From an uncultured Collinsella sp. (lineage in GTDB: Bacteria > Actinomycetota > Coriobacteriia > Coriobacteriales > Coriobacteriaceae): 64,000 bases of DNA. The translations under genes and the position numbers were made by a program. Shown in pieces: positions 25,130 through 32,666 of the stretch; position 1 is the first letter of the stretch; each line of letters opens with the position of its first letter. The DNA is taken from the NCBI GenBank assembly GCA_900544065.1, contig UQTR01000001.1:1-64000 (forward strand). Reading direction: 5' to 3'. Under the pieces are notes generated by a model that saw only the letters and a program-made list of their open reading frames with translations, did no database searches and was not told the DNA's origin.

Positions 25130-25558
25130 ATGAGCTGGACGTTCGTGGTACTAGCGCTGGTACTCTTTCTCTTTGCGATCTACATTGGCTTTTTGTGCGG
25201 CCAGTGGGCCTGCGAAAAGCGCGTGATCACCAAGCGCGACTACTGGATCGCCAATTTTGCAGGCGCGGCGGCAGTCGTCCTGCTGACCTGGGTGTTCTCG
25301 CTGTTCCCGCTGGTGCAGTTTGCGCCGATCGGCTGGCTCGGCGGTTTTATCGCCGGTCTTAAGATGAGCTTTGGCGAGTCCGTCGGTCCGTGGCGCAAGC
25401 ATGACGAGGTCTTTAACGTCAACAAGGCTCATCGCGCCGCCGCCGACGCGGGCGACGCCGAGGAACGCCGCCGCGCGCGTCGCAATGGCGCTGCCGACCG
25501 ACAGCTCATCTCGGTCACCGATAAAAGCAAGGGTGCTGGCAAGCACGCCAAGAAATAG
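25130..25558 (+). CDS. Small membrane protein of unknown function
   Basis: 142 residues from the ATG at 25130. Two hydrophobic segments (about residues 2-22 and 40-75) precede a conserved-looking stretch GGFIAGLKMSFGESVGPW and a basic cytoplasmic tail rich in Ala, Arg and Lys. Short spacing to the dehydrogenase gene before it and to the next gene (15 bp) suggests a shared transcript. Confidence 0.75.
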   Translation: MSWTFVVLALVLFLFAIYIGFLCGQWACEKRVITKRDYWIANFAGAAAVVLLTWVFSLFPLVQFAPIGWLGGFIAGLKMSFGESVGPWRKHDEVFNVNKAHRAAADAGDAEERRRARRNGAADRQLISVTDKSKGAGKHAKK

Positions 25559-25573
25559 TAAGAAGAGGTAACT

Positions 25574-26272
25574 ATGGCAGAAAACAAAGACGAACAGCTC
25601 ACCGACGAGGAGCTGGCACAGCTTCAGCTGGCAGAGGAGAACGAGAACGCCGTCGACCGCCTGGTCCAGGAGCTCGGCTGCCCCACGCGCCGCATCCGCC
25701 AGTTTGCCGCCCGCGTGCTGCACCTGCTGGCCGAGCGCGATCCGCAGCGTGTCGTTCCCTGCGTGCCTGCGCTGATCGAGGCACTCGACCGCCCCGAGGC
25801 TCAGACCCGCTGGGAGGCCCTCGATGCCCTGGCGGCGCTTGCCACCACCTGCCCCGAGCAACTGGGCGATGCCTTTGAGGGCGCCGAGACCGCGCTGTTC
25901 GACGAGATTTCCTCCACGCTGCGCTATGCCGCCTTCCGCCTGCTGTGCGTGTGGGGCGCCACGAGCGTCGAGCGTTCGCGCGAGGCTTGGCCCATTCTGG
26001 ACGAGGCCATCCAGTGCTACCACGGCGATCTTGAGTACCGTGACATGCTAGGCTGCCTGTACGAGTTTGGCCAGGGCGAGATCGACGCCGAGGTTGCCGA
26101 GAAGCTCGCGCTGCGCCTTAAGTTCGATGCCGAGAACGGTAAGGGCAGCTATCTCAAGGCCCGTTCGAGCGAGATTTGCGAAATGCTTGTTAAACGTTTT
26201 GGCCTGGATCTCTCCAAAAAGAAGAAGCGTGCTAGCGTTAAAAAATCTGAGGCCGCCGAAGACGAGGAGTAA
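25574..26272 (+). CDS. HEAT-like helical repeat protein
   Basis: 232 residues, predicted all-helical with hydrophobic spacing like HEAT/ARM repeats (TRRIRQFAARVLHLLAER; QTRWEALDALAALATTC; STLRYAAFRLLCVWG). Acidic N-terminus, Lys-rich then acidic C-terminus. No enzymatic motif; probably a binding scaffold. The isocitrate dehydrogenase gene begins 6 bp later, so both are likely in one operon. Confidence 0.75.
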   Translation: MAENKDEQLTDEELAQLQLAEENENAVDRLVQELGCPTRRIRQFAARVLHLLAERDPQRVVPCVPALIEALDRPEAQTRWEALDALAALATTCPEQLGDAFEGAETALFDEISSTLRYAAFRLLCVWGATSVERSREAWPILDEAIQCYHGDLEYRDMLGCLYEFGQGEIDAEVAEKLALRLKFDAENGKGSYLKARSSEICEMLVKRFGLDLSKKKKRASVKKSEAAEDEE

Positions 26273-26278
26273 CAGATT

Positions 26279-27364
26279 ATGGCGCACGATGTAGTCCTGA
26301 TTCCCGGTGACGGTATCGGTCCCGAGATTACGCAGGCCATGCGCCGCGTGGTCGAGGCCACCGGTGTCCAGATCAATTGGAACGTCCAAGAGGCCGGTGC
26401 CGGCGTCATGGACGAGTTTGGCACGCCACTGCCTCAGCACGTGCTCGACGCGGTCGCCGAGACCAAGGTTGCTATCAAGGGCCCCATCACCACGCCGGTC
26501 GGTACGGGTTTCCGCAGCGTCAATGTGGCCCTGCGAAAGCACTTCGACCTGTATGCCTGCGTGCGCCCTTGCCTGTCGCAGCCGGGCGACGGCTCGCGCT
26601 TCCGCGACGTCGACCTGGTCATCGTGCGCGAGAACACCGAGGACCTCTACGCCGGCATCGAGTTCGACGAGGGCGCTGCCGAGGTCGAGGAGCTCTCGCA
26701 GCTCGTCGAGCGCTCGGGCCAGAAGACCTTCGCTGCCGATTCCGCTATCTCGATTAAGCCGATCTCTATCGCCAAGAGCCGCCGCATTGTGGAGTATGCC
26801 TTTGAGTATGCCCGCCGCTGTGGCCGCAAAAAGGTGACGGCCGTGCATAAGGCCAACATCATGAAGGCGACCGATGGTCTGTTCCTGCGCGTTGCGCGCG
26901 AGGTGGCCGCCAACTATCCCGATATCGAGTTCAACGACAAGATCGTCGACGCCACCTGCATGGGCCTGGTCCAGAACCCCAACGACTTCGATGTCCTGGT
27001 GCTGCCCAACCTGTACGGCGATATCGTCAGCGACCTGTGCGCTGGCCTGGTGGGTGGCCTGGGCATGGCTCCGGGTTCCAACATCGGTGCCGATTGCGCC
27101 ATCTTTGAGGCAACGCACGGCTCCGCGCCCGATATCGCGGGCCAGGATATCGCCAACCCCACGGCCGAGATTCTGTCTGCGGCTATGATGCTCGATCATC
27201 TGGGCGAGAACGATGCTGCCAATCGCATTCGTGCCGCCGTATCTGCCACGCTCGACGAGGGCGAGCAGGTTACCGGTGACGTGCGTCGTGCCCAGGCCGG
27301 CTCCGTTGATGGCGCTGTGGGCACGCAGGCCTTTGCCGATGCCGTTATTGCGCACCTGGTCTAA
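26279..27364 (+). CDS. icd: Isocitrate dehydrogenase (isocitrate/isopropylmalate family)
   Basis: 361 residues, decarboxylating dehydrogenase. [12 protein letters not shown] is the family N-terminus; the substrate region reads [20 protein letters not shown] and the isocitrate-type signature [13 protein letters not shown] is present, which argues against isopropylmalate dehydrogenase. The cofactor region [17 protein letters not shown] and the [14 protein letters not shown] motif follow. Probably NAD-dependent by resemblance to the short bacterial/archaeal enzymes. It supplies 2-oxoglutarate. Confidence 0.88.
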   Translation: MAHDVVLIPGDGIGPEITQAMRRVVEATGVQINWNVQEAGAGVMDEFGTPLPQHVLDAVAETKVAIKGPITTPVGTGFRSVNVALRKHFDLYACVRPCLSQPGDGSRFRDVDLVIVRENTEDLYAGIEFDEGAAEVEELSQLVERSGQKTFAADSAISIKPISIAKSRRIVEYAFEYARRCGRKKVTAVHKANIMKATDGLFLRVAREVAANYPDIEFNDKIVDATCMGLVQNPNDFDVLVLPNLYGDIVSDLCAGLVGGLGMAPGSNIGADCAIFEATHGSAPDIAGQDIANPTAEILSAAMMLDHLGENDAANRIRAAVSATLDEGEQVTGDVRRAQAGSVDGAVGTQAFADAVIAHLV

Positions 27365-27423
27365 GGTATGCACGCTGCAAACGCCTAAATAGTACTTAAG
27401 TGTTTGCGTATAACCTAAGAATC

Positions 27424-27452
27424 AATACGCCCGGCGCTCTGCCGGGCGTATT
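27424..27452 (+). terminator. Terminator after icd
   Basis: Perfect 12-bp stem AATACGCCCGGC with a 5-nt loop (27424-27435, 27441-27452); the following run is short. Confidence 0.7.
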
Positions 27453-27490
27453 CTATTGGGGACTATGTTTCCTAACAAGGAGTAACTGAT

Positions 27491-28582
27491 ATGGGTCTGA
27501 TTCAAAAGAAGGACGAGAAGGACGAGATCGACGGCATCCAGATCATCGAGCGCGGCGAAGGTCCCGACGGTGACGAGGAAGAGAAGATCGACCTGGTCGC
27601 CGGTACGTCTGCCGAGCACATTGCCGCTGGTACGACCGCCGAGGAAGAGGACGCCCGTCTGGAGGCTCAGATCGCCGCGGACGCTGCGGACGAGAACCTC
27701 ATGCCCGAGACGCAGAACGAGGACGACGACGCCGATACCGACGAGGACGACCACGCCTCCAAGCACAAGAAGACGATGATTGCCGCCTTTGTGGTCGCCG
27801 TCGTGATCGCTGCCGTGGTGGGCTTCTTTGTGGGCAACGGTGGCTTTGGCGGCAAGGGCGTTGGCTCTTCGACCCTGACCGAGGATCAGCTCGACTCGAC
27901 CGTGGCAAGCTACAGCTACAACGGCAAGAAGAGCGACATCACCGCGCGCGAGGCCATCGAGAGCCAGTACAGCCTCGACACCGTCAAGGACGACGACGGC
28001 AACTACGCCGCTCCGTCTGCCGACGTTATCCTGTCCTACGTGCGCAATCAGATCCTGCTCGACGCTGCCGAGGACGAGGGCATTACGGTCTCTTCCAAGG
28101 AGATGAAGCAGTACGCCGAGGATTCCATCGGTACCTCCGACTACAAGACCATGGCCACGCAGTATGGCGTGTCCAAGGACCAGGCCAAGCAGATCGTCCG
28201 TCAGTCCGCGACGCTGCAGAAGCTCTACAAGAAGAAGGTGGGCGACACCTCCGCGAGCATGCCGACCGCTCCGACCGAGCCTTCCGACGGCAACGAGGAG
28301 ACCGCAAGCAAGGATTACGCCGACTACATCATCAACCTTGCCGGTGACGAGTGGGATAGCTCGAAGGGCACCTGGAAGGACGAGGACAGCACCTACGCCA
28401 AGGCCTTTGCCGACGATGCCTTTACGGCCGATAGCGCTACCTATAAGCAGGCAATGACCGCCTACTACACCGCCTATCAGCAGTATTCCTCCCAGGCCTC
28501 GAGCGCCAGCTCCAAGTGGACCGAGTACGCCAACGGCCTGTACGCCAAGGCCAACATCAGCATCTACGGCCTGTTTGCGTAA
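27491..28582 (+). CDS. Membrane-anchored SurA/PrsA-like extracytoplasmic protein
   Basis: 363 residues. A very acidic cytoplasmic N-terminus (~95 residues) precedes one membrane helix (MIAAFVVAVVIAAVVGFFVG, about 98-117). The outer part has a helical SurA N-like region (DITAREAIESQYSL ... VRNQILLDAAEDEGITVSSKEMKQYAED), typical of chaperone/peptidyl-prolyl isomerase precursors, but I see no parvulin domain. It may be a chaperone-like holdase or a cell-wall protein. Good AAGGAG before the ATG; strong terminator after. Confidence 0.7.
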   Translation: MGLIQKKDEKDEIDGIQIIERGEGPDGDEEEKIDLVAGTSAEHIAAGTTAEEEDARLEAQIAADAADENLMPETQNEDDDADTDEDDHASKHKKTMIAAFVVAVVIAAVVGFFVGNGGFGGKGVGSSTLTEDQLDSTVASYSYNGKKSDITAREAIESQYSLDTVKDDDGNYAAPSADVILSYVRNQILLDAAEDEGITVSSKEMKQYAEDSIGTSDYKTMATQYGVSKDQAKQIVRQSATLQKLYKKKVGDTSASMPTAPTEPSDGNEETASKDYADYIINLAGDEWDSSKGTWKDEDSTYAKAFADDAFTADSATYKQAMTAYYTAYQQYSSQASSASSKWTEYANGLYAKANISIYGLFA

Positions 28583-28625
28583 AGGTTTGCCTTGAGCTGC
28601 TTAGCGCGTAGCCAATCAATCTGAT

Positions 28626-28664
28626 AAAGCCCGCTAGAACGGACATTGTTCTAGCGGGCTTTTT
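28626..28664 (+). terminator. Terminator after the SurA-like gene
   Basis: 15-bp perfect arms AAAGCCCGCTAGAAC (28626-28640 and 28648-28662), 7-nt loop, then T-run. Confidence 0.92.
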
Positions 28665-28698
28665 GCGTTGAGGGTAACGGTGGCTTGCTAATTGATAA

Positions 28699-28888
28699 TT
28701 ACCCTTTAAGCCCAAAGAGGCTATCGATCGCGCGGCGGCGCTCGGCCCCGCTCAGCTTCGCCATGTCCCGTTTGAAGGTGGTTACCAGATCCTCGGCTTT
28801 CATGCTGCCCCGTCCGTCGCGGTCTACGGGGCTAACGATATGGCACCATGGGGACACTCGTATGTCAATTCTGGTCTAACAGAGCCAA
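28699..28888 (-). pseudogene. 3-prime remnant of an unrecognised gene (left repeat copy)
   Basis: Read leftward, this stretch encodes SPVDRDGRGS then MKAEDLVTTFKRDMAKLSGA and ends LFGLKG-stop. The right repeat copy encodes SPVDRDGRGSTNAEDLVTFL, so the peptide is conserved while third positions and an upstream 5-nt indel differ, as expected of two remnants of one coding family. Parent protein not recognised. Confidence 0.4.
28781..28888. repeat. About 103-bp inverted repeat, left copy
   Basis: The reverse complement of 28781-28888 matches 29929-30031: the first 49 nt (starting TTGGCTCTGTTAGACCAGAA) are identical, then a 5-nt indel, then about 54 nt with four substitutions. The two copies enclose two small genes. 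Confidence 0.9.
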
Positions 28889-28994
28889 AAGAAATATAAC
28901 CTGCTGCAGCAATTGACTTGCTAAGGGCTCGAGTTGGTTATATAAATCTAAAATAGTCACAATATACAATTATTGAGAGATGTTGGGGATATAG

Positions 28995-29504
28995 ATGAAA
29001 AGATCTAAGAGTTTTCTTTTGTTAGTAATGATGCTGCTCGGACTGTTCTGTCTGAGCAGCCCTTCTTGGGCCGAGGCTGCCTGTCCTGAAGGTGAGCCTC
29101 AGCAGTCTTATACGGGCAGCCTGCTGATAACCGCTAAGGAGGGCGATGCCGACTCTCAGTCTGGGGTAAATCCCCTTGCCACATTTGAGGGGGACGGCGG
29201 AACGGTCAAGCTCGACCATATCGGAAGCGGGATTTTGAGGTGGCAAGTTCTTCCGGACAAAATTGCCAACGACCCCTTTTCTTTCGCTGGAACGATATAT
29301 CTATACAAGGTTGTGAGCGGAAAACAAAAATACGTCGATTGCTACCCGACAAACGGTTCAGGAATTGCCTTCACCGGCATTTCGGGGCAGATTGATACGC
29401 ATGTACGGAAAGGAACCTATGTGGTGCGTTGGGTTGGAGCTGCTGCGGGCCCGATATGGATTGCCGTCTTGCGCCCCGATGTCCAAATAGGTTTCTCCCT
29501 TTAG
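28995..29504 (+). CDS. Secreted hypothetical protein
   Basis: 169 residues with a clear signal peptide (MKRSKSFLLLVMMLLGLFCL, cleavage near SWAEA-A). The mature part is predicted beta-rich with only two cysteines (near residues 30 and 117). No domain recognised. Base composition is visibly AT-richer than its neighbours, and the gene lies inside a segment bounded by inverted repeats, suggesting transfer. GGGGATATAG provides a modest ribosome site. Confidence 0.7.
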   Translation: MKRSKSFLLLVMMLLGLFCLSSPSWAEAACPEGEPQQSYTGSLLITAKEGDADSQSGVNPLATFEGDGGTVKLDHIGSGILRWQVLPDKIANDPFSFAGTIYLYKVVSGKQKYVDCYPTNGSGIAFTGISGQIDTHVRKGTYVVRWVGAAAGPIWIAVLRPDVQIGFSL

Positions 29505-29518
29505 TCGGGAGGTCGCTT

Positions 29519-29884
29519 GTGGACACCATATATGACGGGGATGATTGGGTCGAACATTATACTTGGCGCCTGGTCGGCTCGAATGACAATGGGGATGTGG
29601 TGTTTGATGGGCTATGCCCAAAGCATCTCCATCCTTTTGTCTCATCGTTAATTGAGAGTTCCGCTCGTGTTGCCCCTTACAGCTCGGCATCGCTTAATGA
29701 TGCGGACGTTCTTAAAATCATAAATGACTCTATTGACGAGGGTATGATGAGCAGCTTGCTGTTTTCTCGGCTTGTGGGGCTAGATGAGGCTAGCTCAAAA
29801 CGACTGCTTGCGGGTGAAAAGGTGGAGCTCGCCTATCATTCGATGGTTTCAATCCTGCGGCTGGCCGATGCTCTTCGAAAATAA
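29519..29884 (+). CDS. Hypothetical protein with HTH-like C-terminus
   Basis: 121 residues from a GTG at 29519, 5 bases after GGAGGT. The N-terminal half (DTIYDGDDWVEHYTWRLVG) is unlike known domains. The C-terminal ~45 residues (SLLFSRLVGLDEASSKRLLA, then YHSMVSILRLADALRK) have the spacing of an XRE-like helix-turn-helix, as in some antitoxins or antitoxin-like regulators. It follows the secreted protein by 14 bp and is followed by a strong terminator. Function unknown. Confidence 0.6.
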   Translation: MDTIYDGDDWVEHYTWRLVGSNDNGDVVFDGLCPKHLHPFVSSLIESSARVAPYSSASLNDADVLKIINDSIDEGMMSSLLFSRLVGLDEASSKRLLAGEKVELAYHSMVSILRLADALRK

Positions 29885-29886
29885 AT

Positions 29887-29926
29887 AAAAACGGGACAAG
29901 TGAGCTACATCACTTGTCCCGTTTTT
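29887..29926. terminator. Bidirectional terminator closing the small island
   Basis: Perfect 16-bp arms AAAAACGGGACAAGTG (29887-29902, 29911-29926) with an 8-nt loop and A/T-runs, 2 bp after the upstream stop codon. Confidence 0.92.
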
Positions 29927-29928
29927 AA

Positions 29929-30031
29929 TTGGCTCTGTTAGACCAGAATTGACATACGAGTGTCCCCATGGTGCCATTAGCCCCGTAGACCGCGATGGAC
30001 GGGGCAGCACGAACGCCGAGGACCTGGTAAC
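29929..30031. repeat. About 103-bp inverted repeat, right copy
   Basis: Partner of 28781-28888 in opposite orientation. Read rightward from 29931 it stays open to a TGA at 30075-30077 and encodes GSVRPELTYECPHGA, SPVDRDGRGS and AEDLVTFL, similar to the left remnant. Confidence 0.9.
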
Positions 30032-30402
30032 TTTCCTCAATTCATGTGGGAAAACGGCTGAAAACGATTGCAAATGACCGGTGAACGGTCGAAAACTACC
30101 GTTCACCGATAATCTCAAAACTGGTTCTAACTGGTATTAAGTCAAAAAGACCAATTCACATATCTTCACAATGACCTGCAATTTTTCTACACGCTATTTT
30201 TAGCCGCCCTGCGTTGTTTAGACACAGGAAAAGATCCGATCTTTTGCCAAAACATTTCGAAACGGTTTCAAAACCGCAGGTAGAAGTGTTAACGACCGGT
30301 AAACGGTCGATTTATCACCGTGAGCGGTGCAAAAACGTTTTACCGTATGAATCAAGGAAAGCGACCTCTTCTGGGGTGATATAGTGACAACAACACGTCA
30401 CG

Positions 30403-30414
30403 TGGTTACTACCA
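30403..30414. promoter_or_regulatory. Putative GntR operator at the PTS promoter
   Basis: TGGTTACTACCA, shared with the site at 34694-34707 in front of agaS (CTGGTTACTACCAG). It lies about 18 bp downstream of the extended -10, where a bound repressor would block transcription. A second dyad CCAGT-N9-ACTGG overlaps its right end. The adjacent GntR gene at 33923 is the likely regulator. Confidence 0.65.
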
Positions 30415-30531
30415 GTTTAGAAACCACTGGTCTTCAAAGAACGCTTTCCAAGAAGCTTTAAGGGCGAGCGCCCGCTGGCTTCCGAAAATCATCGGACTCA
30501 GATTGTACACACCTTCGGAAGGGAAATTTGA

Positions 30532-30975
30532 ATGGTTGGCTTTATTCTTACCGGTCATGGACAGTTCGCACCCGGCCTTGCAAGCGCTATCGCGATGGTT
30601 GCTGGCGACCAGCCTGCTTTTACCGTCGTTCCTTTTGAGGGCGACCAGGCCGCATCCTACGGTGAGGATCTCCGCGCCGCTATTACCGCCATGCGCGAGG
30701 AGTGCGATGGCGTGCTCGTCTTTACCGACCTGCTTGGCGGCACCCCGTTCAACCAGTCGATGATGATTGCCCAGGATGTCGACAACGTCGAGGTTCTGAC
30801 TGGCACCAACCTTCCCATGGTTATTGAGCTTCTGTTCCTCCGCGGCAATGCCACGCTCGCCGAGCTTGGCGAGCAGGCCGTGACCGTTGGCCAGACGGGC
30901 GTCACCGCCCAGACGGTCGCATCCGTTGCCGGCTCCGAGGAAGAGGATATCTTCGGCGACGAGGACGGCATCTAA
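30532..30975 (+). CDS. PTS EIIA, mannose/fructose/sorbose family
   Basis: 147 residues. The phosphorylated histidine is H9 in LTGHGQFA, and DLLGGTPFN is the second family motif. Passes phosphate from HPr to the EIIB encoded two genes later. First gene of a five-gene set; it overlaps the next start by one base (TAATG). With AgaS and NagA nearby, the likely substrate is N-acetylgalactosamine. Confidence 0.92.
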   Translation: MVGFILTGHGQFAPGLASAIAMVAGDQPAFTVVPFEGDQAASYGEDLRAAITAMREECDGVLVFTDLLGGTPFNQSMMIAQDVDNVEVLTGTNLPMVIELLFLRGNATLAELGEQAVTVGQTGVTAQTVASVAGSEEEDIFGDEDGI

Positions 30976-31256
30976 TGGCCGATTTCGGAGCCAACGTCCT
31001 GAGCTCCTCGGTCGCCCTTTTAGGCCTGCTTGTCATCATGGGCTTGATTTACACCATCTGGTCGCAAATCAACATGAAGAAGAAGCAGAAGTACTTCAAG
31101 GAGCTGCACACCGAGCTCAAGCCGGGTCAAGAGGTTCTTTTCGCCGGCGGTATCTACGGAACCGTCAAAGGCATCGAAGGCGAGAAGGTCCAGATCAAAG
31201 TCCGATCCGGAGCCGTCGTAGATGTTTCGCGTTACGCGATTCAGGAGATCAAGTAA
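30975..31256 (+). CDS. YajC-family protein inside a PTS operon
   Basis: 93 residues: a single N-terminal membrane helix (SSVALLGLLVIMGLIYTIW), then a basic segment and the small YajC domain (LKPGQEVLFAGGIYGTVKGI...). YajC normally associates with SecDF in protein export. Here it is translationally coupled to the PTS EIIA gene and followed 36 bp later by EIIB, so it may act in assembly of the PTS membrane complex; that role is inference. It lacks the usual secDF neighbourhood. Confidence 0.85.
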   Translation: MADFGANVLSSSVALLGLLVIMGLIYTIWSQINMKKKQKYFKELHTELKPGQEVLFAGGIYGTVKGIEGEKVQIKVRSGAVVDVSRYAIQEIK

Positions 31257-31292
31257 CTGTCGTCAGCAAATAACGAAAGGAAGCTGATCAAC

Positions 31293-31775
31293 ATGGCAGA
31301 ACCCAACATTCTTCTTACCCGCATCGATAACCGACTGGTTCATGGTCAGGTTGCCACCCAGTGGAACTCCACCCTGGGCTCCAACCTCATCCTCGTCGCC
31401 AACGACGACGTGGCGTCCAACACCATGCGCCAGAACCTCATGAAGATGGCCGCTCCCGCCGGCGTCGCTACGCGTTTCTTCTCTCTGCAGAAGACCATCG
31501 ACGTCATTGGCAAGGCGAGCCCGCGCCAGAAGATCTTCATCGTGGCCGAAACACCGGAAGACGTGCTTACGCTCGTCAAGGGCGGTGTGCCTATAAAGAA
31601 GGTAAACATCGGCAACATGCACATGTCGGAAGGAAAGCGCCAAGTCGCCACCTCCGTCGCAGTTAACGACGAGGATGTCGCTGCGTTTAAAGAGCTGCAG
31701 GAATTGGGGGTGGAGTTGGAGATCAGGCGCGTTCCGAGCACGCCTGTTGAGGACACGAGCAAGCTCTTCTCGTAA
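31293..31775 (+). CDS. PTS EIIB, mannose/N-acetylgalactosamine family
   Basis: 160 residues. The phospho-histidine is H17 in RIDNRLVHGQV. Accepts phosphate from EIIA and transfers it to the sugar during transport by EIIC-EIID. A paralog at 41032 lacks this residue. It precedes the EIIC gene by 90 bp. Confidence 0.93.
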   Translation: MAEPNILLTRIDNRLVHGQVATQWNSTLGSNLILVANDDVASNTMRQNLMKMAAPAGVATRFFSLQKTIDVIGKASPRQKIFIVAETPEDVLTLVKGGVPIKKVNIGNMHMSEGKRQVATSVAVNDEDVAAFKELQELGVELEIRRVPSTPVEDTSKLFS

Positions 31776-31865
31776 TCCTCGTGATCCACGTTGTCAGGAG
31801 TGAAACCCTGACGTTCTGTACGTGAAATCCAAAGTGCGTACATACATTTTGAAAGGAGGAGCAAG

Positions 31866-32666
31866 ATGGAATACTCGATCATCCAGATCGCTCTGGTCTT
31901 CGTCGTCACGTTCATCGCGGCAATCGACCAGTTTGACTTCCTCGAGTCTCTCTATCAGCCCATCGTCACCGGCGCCGTCATCGGTCTTATCCTTGGCGAC
32001 CTCAACACCGGTCTTCTCGTGGGTGGTACCTATCAGCTCATGACGATCGGCAACATGCCGATCGGAGGCGCTCAACCGCCTAACGCCGTCATCGGCGGCA
32101 TCATGGCAGCCATTCTCGCTATCGCCACGGGCCTCGAGCCCAACGCGGCAGTCGGCCTCGCCATTCCGTTCGCTCTGCTTGGCCAGCTTGGCGTTACCCT
32201 GGTCTTCACGCTTATGTCCCCGCTTATGTCCACGGCCGATAACATGGCTCACAACGCGGACACCAAGGGCATCGAGCGCCTGAACTACTTCGCCATGGCT
32301 CTGCTCGGCCTGATCTTCGCTGTCGTCGTCACCCTGTTCTTCATCGCTGGCGCTACCATCGGTCAGACCATCGCTTCTGCCATCCCGACTTGGCTGCAGA
32401 CCGGTCTCTCCGCTGCAGGCGGCATGATGCGCTTCGTCGGCTTCGCCGTCCTGCTCAAGGTTATGATGAACCGCGATATGTGGGGCTTCTTCCTCATGGG
32501 CTTTGGCCTCGCGCTCATCACTGTTGCCAACGATTCGCTGGCAACCCCTGCTCTGCTCATCCTCGCTCTCATCGGCTTCGGCATCGCTTTCTGGGACTTC
32601 CAGCAGCAGACCGAGCTGAAGGGTGCAGCTGTTTCTGACGGAGGTGACTTCGAAGATGGCATCTAA
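31866..32666 (+). CDS. PTS EIIC, mannose family
   Basis: 266-residue integral membrane protein; family motifs QFDFLESLYQPIV and GGTYQLMTIGNMPIGGAQPP are present. Forms the sugar channel with EIID, whose gene it overlaps by 11 bp. Preceded by AAAGGAGG. Confidence 0.93.
   Translation: MEYSIIQIALVFVVTFIAAIDQFDFLESLYQPIVTGAVIGLILGDLNTGLLVGGTYQLMTIGNMPIGGAQPPNAVIGGIMAAILAIATGLEPNAAVGLAIPFALLGQLGVTLVFTLMSPLMSTADNMAHNADTKGIERLNYFAMALLGLIFAVVVTLFFIAGATIGQTIASAIPTWLQTGLSAAGGMMRFVGFAVLLKVMMNRDMWGFFLMGFGLALITVANDSLATPALLILALIGFGIAFWDFQQQTELKGAAVSDGGDFEDGI

Larger units (their letters stand above)
28583..28994. other. Gap containing a terminator and a truncated coding remnant
   Basis: After the terminator (28626-28664) the leftward strand at 28699-28803 encodes a 34-residue end of a protein (MKAEDLVTTFKRDMAKLSGA..., stop at 28699), preceded in frame by SPVDRDGRGS. 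The same coding stretch is part of the inverted repeat at 28781-28888. From 28889 to 28994 the DNA is AT-rich and probably holds the promoter of the next gene. Confidence 0.5.
29885..30531 (+). promoter_or_regulatory. Long control region of the mannose-family PTS operon
   Basis: After the terminator and right repeat, this region holds four copies of a CGGTGAACGGT-like motif (30077-30089, 30098-30110, 30295-30307, 30317-30328), a LacI-like dyad GAAACGGTTTC near 30259, the palindrome AAAACGTTTT (30332-30341), an extended -10 TGATATAGT (30377-30385), and a GntR-type palindrome TGGTTACTACCA (30403-30414). AAAACCGCAGGTAGA near 30270 also occurs inside the inverted-repeat elements at 41.6 and 56.2 kb. 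Confidence 0.6.

Noticed and set aside
26279..27364. 3-isopropylmalate dehydrogenase
   Set aside because: The [12 protein letters not shown] signature and substrate loop are of the isocitrate type, and no leu genes are adjacent.
29518..29884. Toxin-antitoxin antitoxin call
   Set aside because: The C-terminus looks HTH-like, but no toxin partner is recognisable; the neighbouring gene encodes a secreted protein.
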